A stretch of 64,000 nucleotides of DNA from an uncultured Alphaproteobacteria bacterium (GCA_902464275.1 CABQIK010000004.1:32897-96896), one strand, 5' to 3'; positions 17,285-27,049 are shown, counted from the stretch's first letter. Program-made: numbers and translations. The notes: generated by a model from the sequence alone, not told the origin.

Positions 17285-18079
17285 ATGTATTTGTGGGTTG
17301 TAATAGCAACGTTTATTACCATTTTGCTGTCATATAATTTGTCAGTAAGGCCGGATATGGACAGGGCTTATGCGGAAACGCGAGCCAGTGTTGCTATTGC
17401 CAAATTCAGAGCGTTGCATAACGGGGTCAGAGATTATTTAATTTCAAGAGCGCCGCAGCTGACAGGGCTGACGAGAGTTGATTTTTATCCCGGTGACGGC
17501 GTTAATATTTCAAAAACCGATGGCGACGGCTCGCAATACAAGGTTTTAACTTATGAGCAAATTAAAAATTATCTGCCGATAGGTTATGCGCAGGAAGGGA
17601 AAACCTTAGACGATGTTGCCAACATTACCGGCGGCGGCAAAATTGTGAGCAAGGTTTTTTGCTTTGCCGATGCAGATACCGACGCGCAATGCGTTTCAGG
17701 CGTTGACGGCAGTTGTTGCCATATTTCGGCCGATGGCGAAACCGGCGCTAAAATATACGTTGTTACATTTACGCAAATGCCTACAAGGTGGATTAATAAA
17801 GTTTCAAATTTGCCGAATGCCGATATGATGGCCGCAATGGCGCATGTTCACGGATACGGCCGTCTTTTCGGCTATACTGAAACCAGAGCAGGCAAATTGG
17901 TTTTGAGCGGCGGCAAAATTGTGCAGAATTATGATAATTACGGCAATCCGATTGGAGCCGAAAAACTTGAACGCTTAGAAATTTTTAACGCAATTAAAAA
18001 CGATACCGATTTTCAAAAATCAGGCTGTGACAAAGAAAATGTTCATTGCTTGTTTGAAATAGAGCAAATTTACGGTTAG
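17285..18079 (+). CDS. Single-pass membrane protein of the pilus adhesin locus
   Basis: 264 aa from the ATG at 17285, which has AGGT 7 bases upstream; an in-frame GTG at 17270 would add 5 residues. One N-terminal membrane segment (about 1-20, MYLWVVIATFITILLSYNLS) is followed by an extracytoplasmic domain with several Cys (FCFADADTDAQC, GSCC, GCDKENVHC) that could form disulfides. It ends 10 bases before the PilV-like adhesin and must be co-transcribed. The layout (short membrane anchor, exported domain, gene next to a pilus-tip protein) recalls PilM-type accessory proteins of type IVb pili, but the sequence alone does not show this. Function unknown. Confidence 0.7.
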   Translation: MYLWVVIATFITILLSYNLSVRPDMDRAYAETRASVAIAKFRALHNGVRDYLISRAPQLTGLTRVDFYPGDGVNISKTDGDGSQYKVLTYEQIKNYLPIGYAQEGKTLDDVANITGGGKIVSKVFCFADADTDAQCVSGVDGSCCHISADGETGAKIYVVTFTQMPTRWINKVSNLPNADMMAAMAHVHGYGRLFGYTETRAGKLVLSGGKIVQNYDNYGNPIGAEKLERLEIFNAIKNDTDFQKSGCDKENVHCLFEIEQIYG

Positions 18080-18089
18080 GAGAAAACAG

Positions 18090-21000
18090 ATGAAAACGCA
18101 ATATAAAAACTTTATCAGTAAAGTTAACCAGACCGGTAGCCTTATGATTGAGGCGATGGCGATGTTGGCGTTAATTTCATTGGTTACGCCAACCCTTTAC
18201 AAAAAGTCGGCGGAAAGAACCACGGAGTTGCAGGATATTAACACCGCAACCCATGTTCGCACCATTATGAAGGCAGTGGACAACTACGTTACCGCCAACT
18301 ATCAGAGCCTGCTTGATAACAAACTGCGCAATGACGGCTCGGTGTATGAAATTGATTTGAACGATGACAGTTCAGAAGACAGTATTCATGACTTTTTTCC
18401 GTACGGCTATAAATTTGACGATTTAAAAAACTTCGGCATGCCGAAAGTTATGTTAAAAAGACAAGGATTTTCAATTACGTCATTTGTGCAGCTGCCTAAA
18501 AAGACCGACATCGGCGAAATGCGCGCCGCGCGTATTGCCTCAATGATAGGCAGTAACGGCGGTTATGTTAACAGCGATAAAAATGCGTTGGGCGTAGGCG
18601 GCGTTTGGAGCTTGAATCAGGCGGATTTAACCTCTTTGGGTTTTGATACCAACAAAGGTTCGGTGGTTGTGGCCTCATCAGATGCCATTAACTCGGCCTC
18701 AACCGGCGCGCTTGAAAATGATAAATATTTGCAAAGAACTCCGGTTGACCGTCCGGATCAGCTGTGGCGCAACACCATGATTACCGACCTTTATATGGGC
18801 GGCGTTACCGGTGTGGACGATATGTATAAAATTTTGGGTGTTGACCAGTTAATTATGGGTAGCACCGATAAAACCAACAATTTGGAAACATTGGTATTGA
18901 CCGATGCCGCTCAGGGCGGTGGTTCAGCATGGATGGCGGGTACGTTATCAGCCTTGAACAATGCGTTTAAGATTGATGGTAGCTCGGAAATGCCGATTTT
19001 GACCTTAGCCGATGAAGAAGGCACGATTATGTCGGCAGATTCGCGTACTTTTGACTTATTCCCGGAAGCGGACGGCACAGTCGGGCTTGAAGTTAATCAG
19101 CAAGGGCAAAATATAATTAGCGATTATGCCACCACCATTAACAATGATTTAACGGCAACCGGCGATACCTTAGTGGCAAGCGGCGGTACCGACACCTCGT
19201 TTAAGGCAGGTCCGGACGGGCGTTATATTACGGCGGATGCCTCAAAAGTTTTGTTGCAAAACGGGCAGGTGGAAATTTTGGATGATGACGGTACTGGCGC
19301 GGTAACCAACATTAAGGGCAGAGCTAATATCACCGGTATAACCACGGTGGGTACCACAATTAACCCGGGTGCGAATAGTATGGAGGGTTTAATTCCTGAT
19401 TATCAGTTTAAAGTTTACGGCACCGGCAATGCTTATGTGGCAAATGACTTAGTTGTTGGCAACACTTTGTATACTAAAAAATTTAATACCGCGGAACTCC
19501 ATGCCGGCGGCGAAATGTTGGCGGGCGATGACGCTCGTTGGCTGCACGCAACCGCAACCGGCGTTAGAGTTACTGACCCGACCGATTCTGCCAATGTCAG
19601 AACTCGTATGGAAATTACGGAAAACAGAACCGCTTTGTATAATCAGGACGGGCGTAATTCCGGCGGGGGTGAAATGGTGTTAGATCAAGGGTCTTCCCGC
19701 TTAACCGGAAAAGATATGGTTGAGATGTATACTAATGCGGATAACGGCGAAGTTCAGTTACAAAACAATGCTTTGGTTATCAGAGGTAAAACCGAGGCGA
19801 GCGGCGGAAGAAACGCCGTTATCAGCGCCGATGCCGATACGGTTGATCTTAATGCTAACATTACGTCAGTTAATGACGGCGTATTTCAGGTTAGACGTGA
19901 AGATAATGCCGCCGGCATGCAGAACAGCTTGTATGTAAACCCGAATGACAATACTAACCAAGGTTTGGTTTTGGCGGAAGCTAACCGCACCACAGTCAGA
20001 CCGCGAGGTACTGATGGTATTTTTGATGTTCAGGATGAGGACGGTAAACGAGTTTTGAACGTTATGCCGAACGGGCTTAATGGCGAAACAGTGAATGTAG
20101 GATATAACTCATATACTCGCCCGATTGGTACAGTTGATGTGGATAAAGAAAGTGTTAGTTTCTCAGATGTAACCGGTAATTCGGCTTATCGGGTTGTTGA
20201 AGTTGACCTTGACAGGTCATTGGCGCAAAAAACGGATGATGACAATCCGACGAGAGGAAGCGTTTATATTCGTCGCGGCGCGGTTGAATTAGAATCGCCA
20301 AGCGGCGCCGGATATGAAGCTGATGCCGGTTATGGCTACATTGAAGCCGGACGGTTTGTGGCTAATACTAAATACAATGGTGTTGATATTGATAATCCGA
20401 AAAACGCTTATACATCGGATTATAGCAGTTGGGGAATTAATGCAGACGATGACTATGATCGTTATATGGTCAATCCGGCTTATACCTCTGTTATGCATGA
20501 TATTAAACTCACGACCCGCGGCGGCGCGCGTTTAAGCGATATTTTGCCTGACTTTATCAATAAAGGTATTTATGTGGTAAACAACACTTATAAAGATACC
20601 GGTTTCAGTCTTAATAGTATTACGGCAACAGCTAGTAATGGCGGTCAGATTTCGGTATCGGTAAACAACTGTAGTGAAAGTGCATCTAAGTGTATAGACG
20701 AAGTCGGCAGTGGTACTTTATCTAATGAAAACCAATGGGCGTCACCGTTTTTGGGTGTGGTGCCGGCGCCGTTATGTCCTCCGGGGCATGCCCGCGTGAT
20801 TACGATTACGCCGGCGGGTTTTCAGATGTCACAAGCCGGACAGATGATTAAAAGTAAACATTATGTAGGAGCTAAATCAAATAAAAAGGGTAACCGTTTT
20901 GTTGTTGATGAAAGGGCAAGCCTGAATGAATTAGGGTTGGTTAATAATATGGATATGGCAGATGATAACCAAACAATTACAGGCGCTCAGTATCAACATA

Positions 21001-21545
21001 GTACAATTACGGATTCTGCCGGTAATACTAGAGATCTTTATTACTTAGGCTATGGAAATGAACCTACATTAACTAAGACTCAGGGTAGCGGGACGACCAC
21101 ATACGCGCCGCAGCCGCTTTATTTCCAACAAAGCACCTGGCTGAAGAGTAAAGTGCAACCGCAAAATAATGGTCAAGCAGGTTCATGTAATGAGAGCTTG
21201 GGCAGTGGCGAAGGTTGTAAAGACTTTGTCGGTTGGTCGGCGATTATGGGCTTTATTTATCCGGCAAGCTTGTACGACAATATTATTAGTGCGGTTGTAG
21301 GAAATCCGCCTAAGGATGAAGATGTTTACTGGAACGTCTTTCCGGTTAAAGCCAAAACATTGGAAGCATACGCTACGGTTTATTGCTACTTTGACCGTAC
21401 CAATCTTTATAACTCAGGTATGCAAGATGAGTATACTGATAAGTATGACCAGTTAAACTCTTTCAGAACAGGCCGTACAAAGCCTACCAACTCTTATACC
21501 GAAAGATTGGATGACCCGACCTTAAAGTATAAAAACCCGTGGTAA
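18090..21545 (+). CDS. Giant PilV-like prepilin / pilus-tip adhesin
   Basis: 1151 aa. The N-terminus is a type IV prepilin signal: the cleavage-site Gly16, then SLMIEAMAMLALISLVTPTLY with Glu at mature position 5. This is followed by a helix (to about 80) that would pack in the pilus. A very long, Thr/Asn/Asp/Gly-rich middle (about 230-800) looks like repeated beta structure, as in tail fibres or tip adhesins. Near 805 comes GARLSDILPDFINKGIYVVNNTY, like the constant end of PilV shufflon proteins, and then a Cys-containing tip domain (CPPGHARVITITPAGFQM). Type IVb PilV proteins recognise recipient or host surfaces. No recombinase or shuffling sites were seen nearby. It ends at a strong terminator. 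Confidence 0.75.
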   Translation: MKTQYKNFISKVNQTGSLMIEAMAMLALISLVTPTLYKKSAERTTELQDINTATHVRTIMKAVDNYVTANYQSLLDNKLRNDGSVYEIDLNDDSSEDSIHDFFPYGYKFDDLKNFGMPKVMLKRQGFSITSFVQLPKKTDIGEMRAARIASMIGSNGGYVNSDKNALGVGGVWSLNQADLTSLGFDTNKGSVVVASSDAINSASTGALENDKYLQRTPVDRPDQLWRNTMITDLYMGGVTGVDDMYKILGVDQLIMGSTDKTNNLETLVLTDAAQGGGSAWMAGTLSALNNAFKIDGSSEMPILTLADEEGTIMSADSRTFDLFPEADGTVGLEVNQQGQNIISDYATTINNDLTATGDTLVASGGTDTSFKAGPDGRYITADASKVLLQNGQVEILDDDGTGAVTNIKGRANITGITTVGTTINPGANSMEGLIPDYQFKVYGTGNAYVANDLVVGNTLYTKKFNTAELHAGGEMLAGDDARWLHATATGVRVTDPTDSANVRTRMEITENRTALYNQDGRNSGGGEMVLDQGSSRLTGKDMVEMYTNADNGEVQLQNNALVIRGKTEASGGRNAVISADADTVDLNANITSVNDGVFQVRREDNAAGMQNSLYVNPNDNTNQGLVLAEANRTTVRPRGTDGIFDVQDEDGKRVLNVMPNGLNGETVNVGYNSYTRPIGTVDVDKESVSFSDVTGNSAYRVVEVDLDRSLAQKTDDDNPTRGSVYIRRGAVELESPSGAGYEADAGYGYIEAGRFVANTKYNGVDIDNPKNAYTSDYSSWGINADDDYDRYMVNPAYTSVMHDIKLTTRGGARLSDILPDFINKGIYVVNNTYKDTGFSLNSITATASNGGQISVSVNNCSESASKCIDEVGSGTLSNENQWASPFLGVVPAPLCPPGHARVITITPAGFQMSQAGQMIKSKHYVGAKSNKKGNRFVVDERASLNELGLVNNMDMADDNQTITGAQYQHSTITDSAGNTRDLYYLGYGNEPTLTKTQGSGTTTYAPQPLYFQQSTWLKSKVQPQNNGQAGSCNESLGSGEGCKDFVGWSAIMGFIYPASLYDNIISAVVGNPPKDEDVYWNVFPVKAKTLEAYATVYCYFDRTNLYNSGMQDEYTDKYDQLNSFRTGRTKPTNSYTERLDDPTLKYKNPW

Positions 21546-21561
21546 TCGGCACACAAAAACC

Positions 21562-21595
21562 AAACAGCCTCTGATAAAATCAGAGGCTGTTTTTG
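21562..21595. terminator. Bidirectional terminator between the adhesin and the ATPase
   Basis: Perfect 14-base-pair hairpin (21562-21575 with 21579-21592, AAA loop), flanked by A and T runs. It can stop the rightward adhesin transcript and the leftward ATPase transcript. Confidence 0.9.
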
Positions 21596-21602
21596 GGATA
21601 AA

Positions 21603-23003
21603 CTATTTAACAATATTACATTCATTTATCAAAACGAGTTTAGGGTTGGTATGCGCGGCTTCAAGCAAGCGTTTGTTAAACCCGCTTTTGGAAAATAGGC
21701 CATAAGTTAAATCATACCCTTTAAAATCAGGTGTTTGGCATTTTTCAACTAATTTGGCGTAAACATCAATATCAACAGGTTTGTTATCTTTGTAATATTT
21801 ACATTCGGCCGCAAAAATGCGTTTGTGGCTTTCGTCAATTGCAACTAAGTCTATTTCAGTGTGTTTGTTCCAATATGCGCCAATGCGAGAAGGCACAAAA
21901 TTAAGTTGTTTTTCATTGCAAAGCTTGGCAAAAATATCGCGGCAGATTTCTTCATAAACAAAAGCAACATGATTATCAATAAAGTTGGCTTTCAGTTTGT
22001 CTTGCACAAAATTTAAATTATCAAGCTCAAGCTCTCCCTTATACGGAAAAACAAACATAAACCAAAAACGCATAAACACGTCTTTGATAAAATATAAACC
22101 TTTACGGCTTTTTTCAGGATTTTTGTCAGTTATCGGCACGCGTTTTTCAAGTAAATATAGTCCTTGCAAGGTTTCAAGATAAGGGCTTAATTTGTTGCTT
22201 TCAGTGGCCATGGCTGAAGATATTTCTGACAGCTTATGGTTATTTTGCGCAATTGCTTTCATTACGGAATAATAGTTTATCGGCTCTTTAACTTCTTTGT
22301 TAAGTAAAAAAGCCGGTTCCTCATATAAAAAACCGTTTTTGTTAAAAATAACACGGGAGATGTTATCGGTTAAAGAATTTTTATTGTCAAAAAGCTCCAA
22401 ATATTTAGGCACGCCGCCGGTTACGGAATAAAGTTCAACCACGTCAGCAAAAGATTTGTGGCGATAATGCTTTTTTATATCTGAAAAAGCCAGCGGGGCA
22501 AGTCTGATTTGAGAAGTGCGGCGTCCGTATAAGGGGCTGTTTTCCGCTAAAACCTGCTTGGTCATCATGTTAATGTATGAACCACAGATAATAACCATGA
22601 TGTTTTGCTTAGATAAAATTTCGTCCCATGCTTTTTGAAAAATAGAAGTAAAAGCCGGATTGGTGTTAACCATATATTGAAACTCGTCAAGCACCAGAAC
22701 TTTGGTTGCCGGATTAGGCATAGCGGCAAACAGCTTAAACAGCTCAAGCCAGTCATCAAAGTTTGCTTTGGCAATAAAAGGCTGTTTGGAAAATTCCGCC
22801 AGATTTTGGGCGAATCTTTTCATGCTTTGCGGTTCCGATTCTTCGGTTGCTAAAAAATAAAGAGCGGGTTTGTTTTTAATAAATTCTTGGATTAATGCGG
22901 TTTTGCCAATGCGGCGGCGTCCATATAAAACAACGAAAGAGTGTTTGTTGTCATACTCTTGCTCTAAATCTGAAAGTTCTTTTGTCCTGCCGATAAATTC
23001 CAT
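21603..23003 (-). CDS. AAA ATPase with DUF234 nuclease-like domain
   Basis: 466 aa of the archaeal-type ATPase family (PF01637-like). Walker A is YGRRRIGKTAL (from residue 27), Walker B is KVLVLDEFQYM, and GGVPKYLELF marks the lid/winged-helix region. The C-terminal domain resembles DUF234, with EIDLVAID...FAAECKYY, a PD-(D/E)XK-like arrangement of acidic residues and Lys. The family occurs in patches in archaea, Bacteroidetes and gut bacteria and is thought to move between genomes. Its cellular job is not known; defence or DNA handling is a guess. GAGG lies 6 bases before the ATG. Single gene. Confidence 0.8.
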   Translation of the reverse strand: MEFIGRTKELSDLEQEYDNKHSFVVLYGRRRIGKTALIQEFIKNKPALYFLATEESEPQSMKRFAQNLAEFSKQPFIAKANFDDWLELFKLFAAMPNPATKVLVLDEFQYMVNTNPAFTSIFQKAWDEILSKQNIMVIICGSYINMMTKQVLAENSPLYGRRTSQIRLAPLAFSDIKKHYRHKSFADVVELYSVTGGVPKYLELFDNKNSLTDNISRVIFNKNGFLYEEPAFLLNKEVKEPINYYSVMKAIAQNNHKLSEISSAMATESNKLSPYLETLQGLYLLEKRVPITDKNPEKSRKGLYFIKDVFMRFWFMFVFPYKGELELDNLNFVQDKLKANFIDNHVAFVYEEICRDIFAKLCNEKQLNFVPSRIGAYWNKHTEIDLVAIDESHKRIFAAECKYYKDNKPVDIDVYAKLVEKCQTPDFKGYDLTYGLFSKSGFNKRLLEAAHTNPKLVLINECNIVK

Positions 23004-23024
23004 AATACCCTCGTTTGCTCAATT

Positions 23025-23059
23025 AATATAATCTAGATTAGACTAATTTTGATTATATT
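23025..23059 (-). promoter_or_regulatory. Inverted repeats in the ATPase promoter region
   Basis: Nine-base arms AATATAATC (23025-23033) and GATTATATT (23051-23059) enclose a second, perfect palindrome AATCTAGATT (23030-23039). The block sits 20-55 bases before the ATPase start, where an operator or promoter would be expected. Confidence 0.4.
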
Positions 23060-23070
23060 ACAAGAGGAAA

Positions 23071-23108
23071 ATAATAAAAAAGGAGCTGTTTTGTTTACAG
23101 CTCCTTTT
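23071..23108 (-). terminator. Terminator after proS
   Basis: Perfect 12-base-pair hairpin (AAAAGGAGCTGT / ACAGCTCCTTTT, 23077-23108) followed on the minus strand by a T-rich tail. It ends the leftward synthetase transcript. Confidence 0.85.
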
Positions 23109-23127
23109 AAGAGGATTTGTTTAACGC

Positions 23128-24645
23128 CTAATATGAGCGGGCGTAAATAACGTCTAAGGTGGCGTCATCGCCGGTTAATAAGCATTTGCCGGTAGTTCCG
23201 CTTTGGTCAAACGGAATGCAGCGAATGGTTATTTTCATGGCTTTTAAAATTTCTTCCGTTTCGGGTTTGGCGTTCCATTTACCGCGAACAAAAGCAACTT
23301 TACCCTGCTTACCATCTTCAATCCACTCATTGCTTTGAGCAAAATAAGCCTTAAACGCTTCCGGCGCGGTAATGTCGGTGCGGATATTATCAAGCAAACG
23401 CTGCTTGGCTTTGGCGAACATATTGTGCTGAATGTTTTGTAAGCGCTCACCGATATTGGCAATAAATTCAGCGGATTTAACAGGCTCTTTGCCTTCAGGA
23501 AGACCGAGCTTTAAGCGTTCGCGAACCATCATGCCGCCGGATTCTACATCGCGCGGGCCGATTTCACAAATAACCGGAGCGCCTTTGCGGGTCCATTCCC
23601 AAAACTTGTCAACGCTTGACTTGTTGCGTTTGTCGGTTTTAATGCGAATGTTTTTGCCAAAGGCGGTTTGCTTGCTTAACTGTTGTGTTAAGCTGTTGAT
23701 ATAAGCCATAACCTTTTCTTCATCTTCCGGCTTTTTGATTACCGGAACAATAACAACCTGATACGGTGCAATGGCAGGCGGAACTACCATGCCTTCATCA
23801 TCGGCGTGAGTCATGATAACGCCGCCGATTAAGCGGGTGGAAACGCCCCATGAAGTGGTATATGCGTATTCCGGCTTGTTGTCTTTGTTGATAAAGATAA
23901 TGTTGGCGGATTTGGCAAAATTTTGCCCTAAAAAGTGCGAGGTTCCGGCTTGTAGGGCTTTGCCGTCCTGCATCATCGCTTCAATGCAGTAGGTGTCAAT
24001 TGCGCCGGGGAATTTTTCATGCTCAGGTTTGCGACCGGCAATAACCGGCATGGCTAAAACTTCTTCCGCCACTTTACGGTAAACTTCAAGCATCTGTTTG
24101 GTTTCAGCTTCAGCCTCTTGCGCGGTGGCGTGGGCGGTGTGTCCTTCCTGCCATAAAAATTCGCGCGTGCGCAAAAACAGGCGCGGGCGCATTTCCCAAC
24201 GCACTACGTTTGCCCACTGGTTAATCAAAACCGGCAAATCGCGATATGACTTAATCCATTTTGAAAACGAATCGGCAATAATGGTTTCACTGGTCGGGCG
24301 CACGATTAACGGCTCGTCAAGCTCCGAATCGGGAGTTAATTTGCCATCTTTCATGGTTAAACGCGAGTGAGTTACCACCGCCATTTCTTTGGCGAATCCC
24401 TCAACGTGTTCAGCCTCTTTTTGGAAGAAGGAGAGCGGAATAAACAGCGGGAAATAAGCGTTTTCATGTCCGGTTGCTTTAAACTCGCAGTCAAAAGCTT
24501 CGCGGATGCAATCCCAAATGCCGTATCCCCACGGTTTGATGACCATACACCCCGGAGAAACGGAGTTTTCAGCCATGTCGGCTTCAGCCACAACGGCTTG
24601 ATACCATTCAGGATAGTTGGTTTTTCGGTTTATTTTAAGTGCCAT
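23128..24645 (-). CDS. proS: Prolyl-tRNA synthetase, archaeal/eukaryotic-like type
   Basis: 505 aa class II synthetase. It opens NYPEWYQAVVAEADMAENS and has the class II motif 2 region RPRLFLRTREFLWQEGHTAHAT, then GRKPEHEKFPGA and an anticodon-binding domain. A C-terminal extension ends in ...VIYARSY. The absence of the editing insert, the QEGHTAH motif and the terminal Tyr define the archaeal/eukaryotic-like ProS (ProS3), not the short type 2 usual in alphaproteobacteria. The C-terminal zinc-site Cys of this type are largely missing. It is 10 bases downstream of pheT. Confidence 0.93.
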   Translation of the reverse strand: MALKINRKTNYPEWYQAVVAEADMAENSVSPGCMVIKPWGYGIWDCIREAFDCEFKATGHENAYFPLFIPLSFFQKEAEHVEGFAKEMAVVTHSRLTMKDGKLTPDSELDEPLIVRPTSETIIADSFSKWIKSYRDLPVLINQWANVVRWEMRPRLFLRTREFLWQEGHTAHATAQEAEAETKQMLEVYRKVAEEVLAMPVIAGRKPEHEKFPGAIDTYCIEAMMQDGKALQAGTSHFLGQNFAKSANIIFINKDNKPEYAYTTSWGVSTRLIGGVIMTHADDEGMVVPPAIAPYQVVIVPVIKKPEDEEKVMAYINSLTQQLSKQTAFGKNIRIKTDKRNKSSVDKFWEWTRKGAPVICEIGPRDVESGGMMVRERLKLGLPEGKEPVKSAEFIANIGERLQNIQHNMFAKAKQRLLDNIRTDITAPEAFKAYFAQSNEWIEDGKQGKVAFVRGKWNAKPETEEILKAMKITIRCIPFDQSGTTGKCLLTGDDATLDVIYARSY

Positions 24646-24655
24646 AATCTTTTCC

Positions 24656-27049
24656 TTAATTTCTTAATTCACCGCCGGTTTTTTTGCCGACTTCGTTAAT
24701 AACTTTATTCATCAGATTTTCAATATCTTTATCGGTAAAGGTTTGCTCTTTGGGTTGGAAAGTAACGCTCAAAGCCACCGATTTTTTATCAGCCGGAAGA
24801 TTTTCGCCTTCGTAAATATCAAAAATCCGCACATCGCTGATATAATTGCGATCGGCATTTTTAGCCGCGGCTAAAATATTGGCGGCGGTAACGTCTTTGT
24901 TGACCACAAATGCCAAATCTTTATCTACCGGTTGAAATTGCGAAAGTTCCAATTTCTTTTTGGCTTTGTCATGACCGCCGCGCGGCAGCGGAATGTTATC
25001 AAGATATACTTCAAACGCCATAACACGGCCTTTTAAGCCTAATTTTTTGGTAACGGCAGGATGCAATTCGCCAAAGTATGCCAAAACATTTTTGCCCAAA
25101 CGCAAAGCGCCGCTGCGTCCGGGGTGATAATAAGCCGGAGCGTCGGTAGTAATCTGCGGGTTTTCAAACGGGCCTTTGGCGGCGGCAATAGCGGCAATCG
25201 CGTCGGCTTTAACATCAAACACATCAAAGCTGCGAGAAGCGCCTGACCAATCTTTTTTACCGGTTAAGCCTATTCTGATACCGGCGGCAACCGTCATTTG
25301 CTCGTTGGGGTGACGACCGAAAAATTCAGGTCCGACCTCAAAAATTGACATATTGCCATAGCCGCGGGCAATGTTGTTTTTGGCGCCGAGCAACAGGTTG
25401 GGCAGTAACGACGGGCGCATTTCATTTAAATCGGCCGCAATCGGGTTTTGTAGCAAAATTTGCTCCGGCTGATTGTTTTTGTGGAAGTTGCCGGCAATTT
25501 CCGAATCGGTAAAGCTCCAAGTTACGGTTTCATACATGCCGCGCGAGGCAAGCTCATGTTTAACGGTAACGATGTTCATTTGCCGCGGAGTTAAAACCTG
25601 TTTGGGGAATTTGTCATGCGGCAGGCTTTCCGCCGGAATTTCATCAAGCCCAATCATGCGGACGACTTCTTCAACCAAATCATGCTCGCCTTCAATATCG
25701 CCGCGCCAGGTTGGCGAAACGGCTTTAATTTTATCGCCTTCGTTTGAGGTTTTGAAACCGAGATGATTTAAAATTTCAGTGATTTTTTCAGCGGAAACAT
25801 CAAGTCCGATAAAGTTTTTAAGCCGTGACGGACGGATATAAGCAACCCGCTCTTTAACATCTTCAGAGCCGCAAATTTCAATTTCAGAAGCTTCGCCGCC
25901 GCAAATATTCAAAATCATCTGCGTGGCGTAATCAGAACCGGAAATGTTGGACTTGGGGTCAACCCAACGTTCATAGCGGTAGCGCGAATCGGACTCAATG
26001 GCAAATTTACGTCCGGTACGGGCAATACATTCCGGCTTGAACAATGCGCATTCCAAAAACACGTTGGTGGTTTCGGGCGAGCAGCCTTTTTCGGCGCCGC
26101 CCATAATGCCGCCCAAGCATTGAATGCCGGCGTCGTCGCAAATGCCTAATGACTGATTGTCAAGGGCGTATTCTTTTTCTTCCAATGAGGTGAATTTTTC
26201 GCCGTCATGGCACATTCTGACCGTGATATTGCCGCAGAGTTTGTCGGCGTCAAAAACGTGCAGCGGGCGCGCCAAATCATAATTGATGTAGTTGGTAATA
26301 TCTACAAGCGGCGAAATGGAGCGCAAGCCGATGGCGGTTAAGCGGTCTTTCATCCATTTAGGAGTTTGCGCCTTGTTGTTTACGCCTTTAATGTAACGTC
26401 CGGTATAAGTCGGGCAGGCGTCAGGGCATTCAACCTTAACGGAAACGGGGCTTTTATACGAGCCTTTAACTTCATGAATTTTAAGCGGTTTTAAGGTGCC
26501 TAATCCGGCGGCCGCCAAATCACGCGCAATGCCGCGCACGCCTAAACATTCGGCGCGGTTAGGGGTGATTGAAACTTCAATAACCGGATCAATGTTAAGA
26601 ACTTGCTCGGCCGGCAACCCCAAAGCAGTGTTAGCCGGAAGTTCAATAATTCCGGTATGGTCTTCGCCAACGCCGAGTTCTTTTTCGGAGCACATCATGC
26701 CAAAGCTCTCGGTGCCGCGGATTTTGCCGACTTTTAAAACTTCGTTGTAGCACGGAATTAATGTTCCGACCGGCGCAAAAATGCCGATTAAACCTTCTTT
26801 CATGTTAGGAGCGCCGCAAACTACCTGCAATTTTTCAGAGCCGGTGTTGACGGTTAATACATGCAGGTGGTCAGAATCAGGGTGCATAGTAACGTTTTCA
26901 GCGCGGGCGGTAATAAATCCGCGCAAGTTTTCTGCCGGATTGATAACTTCTTCAACCTCAAGTCCGATTTTGGTTAAGGTTTCGGCAATGGTGTTGACAT
27001 CGGCAGCGGTGTCAAGATGCTCTTTGAGCCATGATAAAGTAAATTTCAT
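24656..27049 (-). CDS. pheT: Phenylalanyl-tRNA synthetase beta subunit
   Basis: 797 aa, full length for the bacterial beta chain. An N-terminal tRNA-binding domain (about 40-150, with VTMHPDSDHLHVLTVN and VVCGAPNM) is followed by the B3/B4 editing domain, B5, the catalytic-like core (SFTDSEIAGNF...NPIAADLNEMRPSLLPNLL) and a C-terminal ferredoxin-like anticodon domain (about 700-797). It pairs with PheS as an alpha2-beta2 enzyme. Its ATG overlaps the pheS stop by 4 bases, which indicates translational coupling. Confidence 0.97.
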   Translation of the reverse strand: MKFTLSWLKEHLDTAADVNTIAETLTKIGLEVEEVINPAENLRGFITARAENVTMHPDSDHLHVLTVNTGSEKLQVVCGAPNMKEGLIGIFAPVGTLIPCYNEVLKVGKIRGTESFGMMCSEKELGVGEDHTGIIELPANTALGLPAEQVLNIDPVIEVSITPNRAECLGVRGIARDLAAAGLGTLKPLKIHEVKGSYKSPVSVKVECPDACPTYTGRYIKGVNNKAQTPKWMKDRLTAIGLRSISPLVDITNYINYDLARPLHVFDADKLCGNITVRMCHDGEKFTSLEEKEYALDNQSLGICDDAGIQCLGGIMGGAEKGCSPETTNVFLECALFKPECIARTGRKFAIESDSRYRYERWVDPKSNISGSDYATQMILNICGGEASEIEICGSEDVKERVAYIRPSRLKNFIGLDVSAEKITEILNHLGFKTSNEGDKIKAVSPTWRGDIEGEHDLVEEVVRMIGLDEIPAESLPHDKFPKQVLTPRQMNIVTVKHELASRGMYETVTWSFTDSEIAGNFHKNNQPEQILLQNPIAADLNEMRPSLLPNLLLGAKNNIARGYGNMSIFEVGPEFFGRHPNEQMTVAAGIRIGLTGKKDWSGASRSFDVFDVKADAIAAIAAAKGPFENPQITTDAPAYYHPGRSGALRLGKNVLAYFGELHPAVTKKLGLKGRVMAFEVYLDNIPLPRGGHDKAKKKLELSQFQPVDKDLAFVVNKDVTAANILAAAKNADRNYISDVRIFDIYEGENLPADKKSVALSVTFQPKEQTFTDKDIENLMNKVINEVGKKTGGELRN

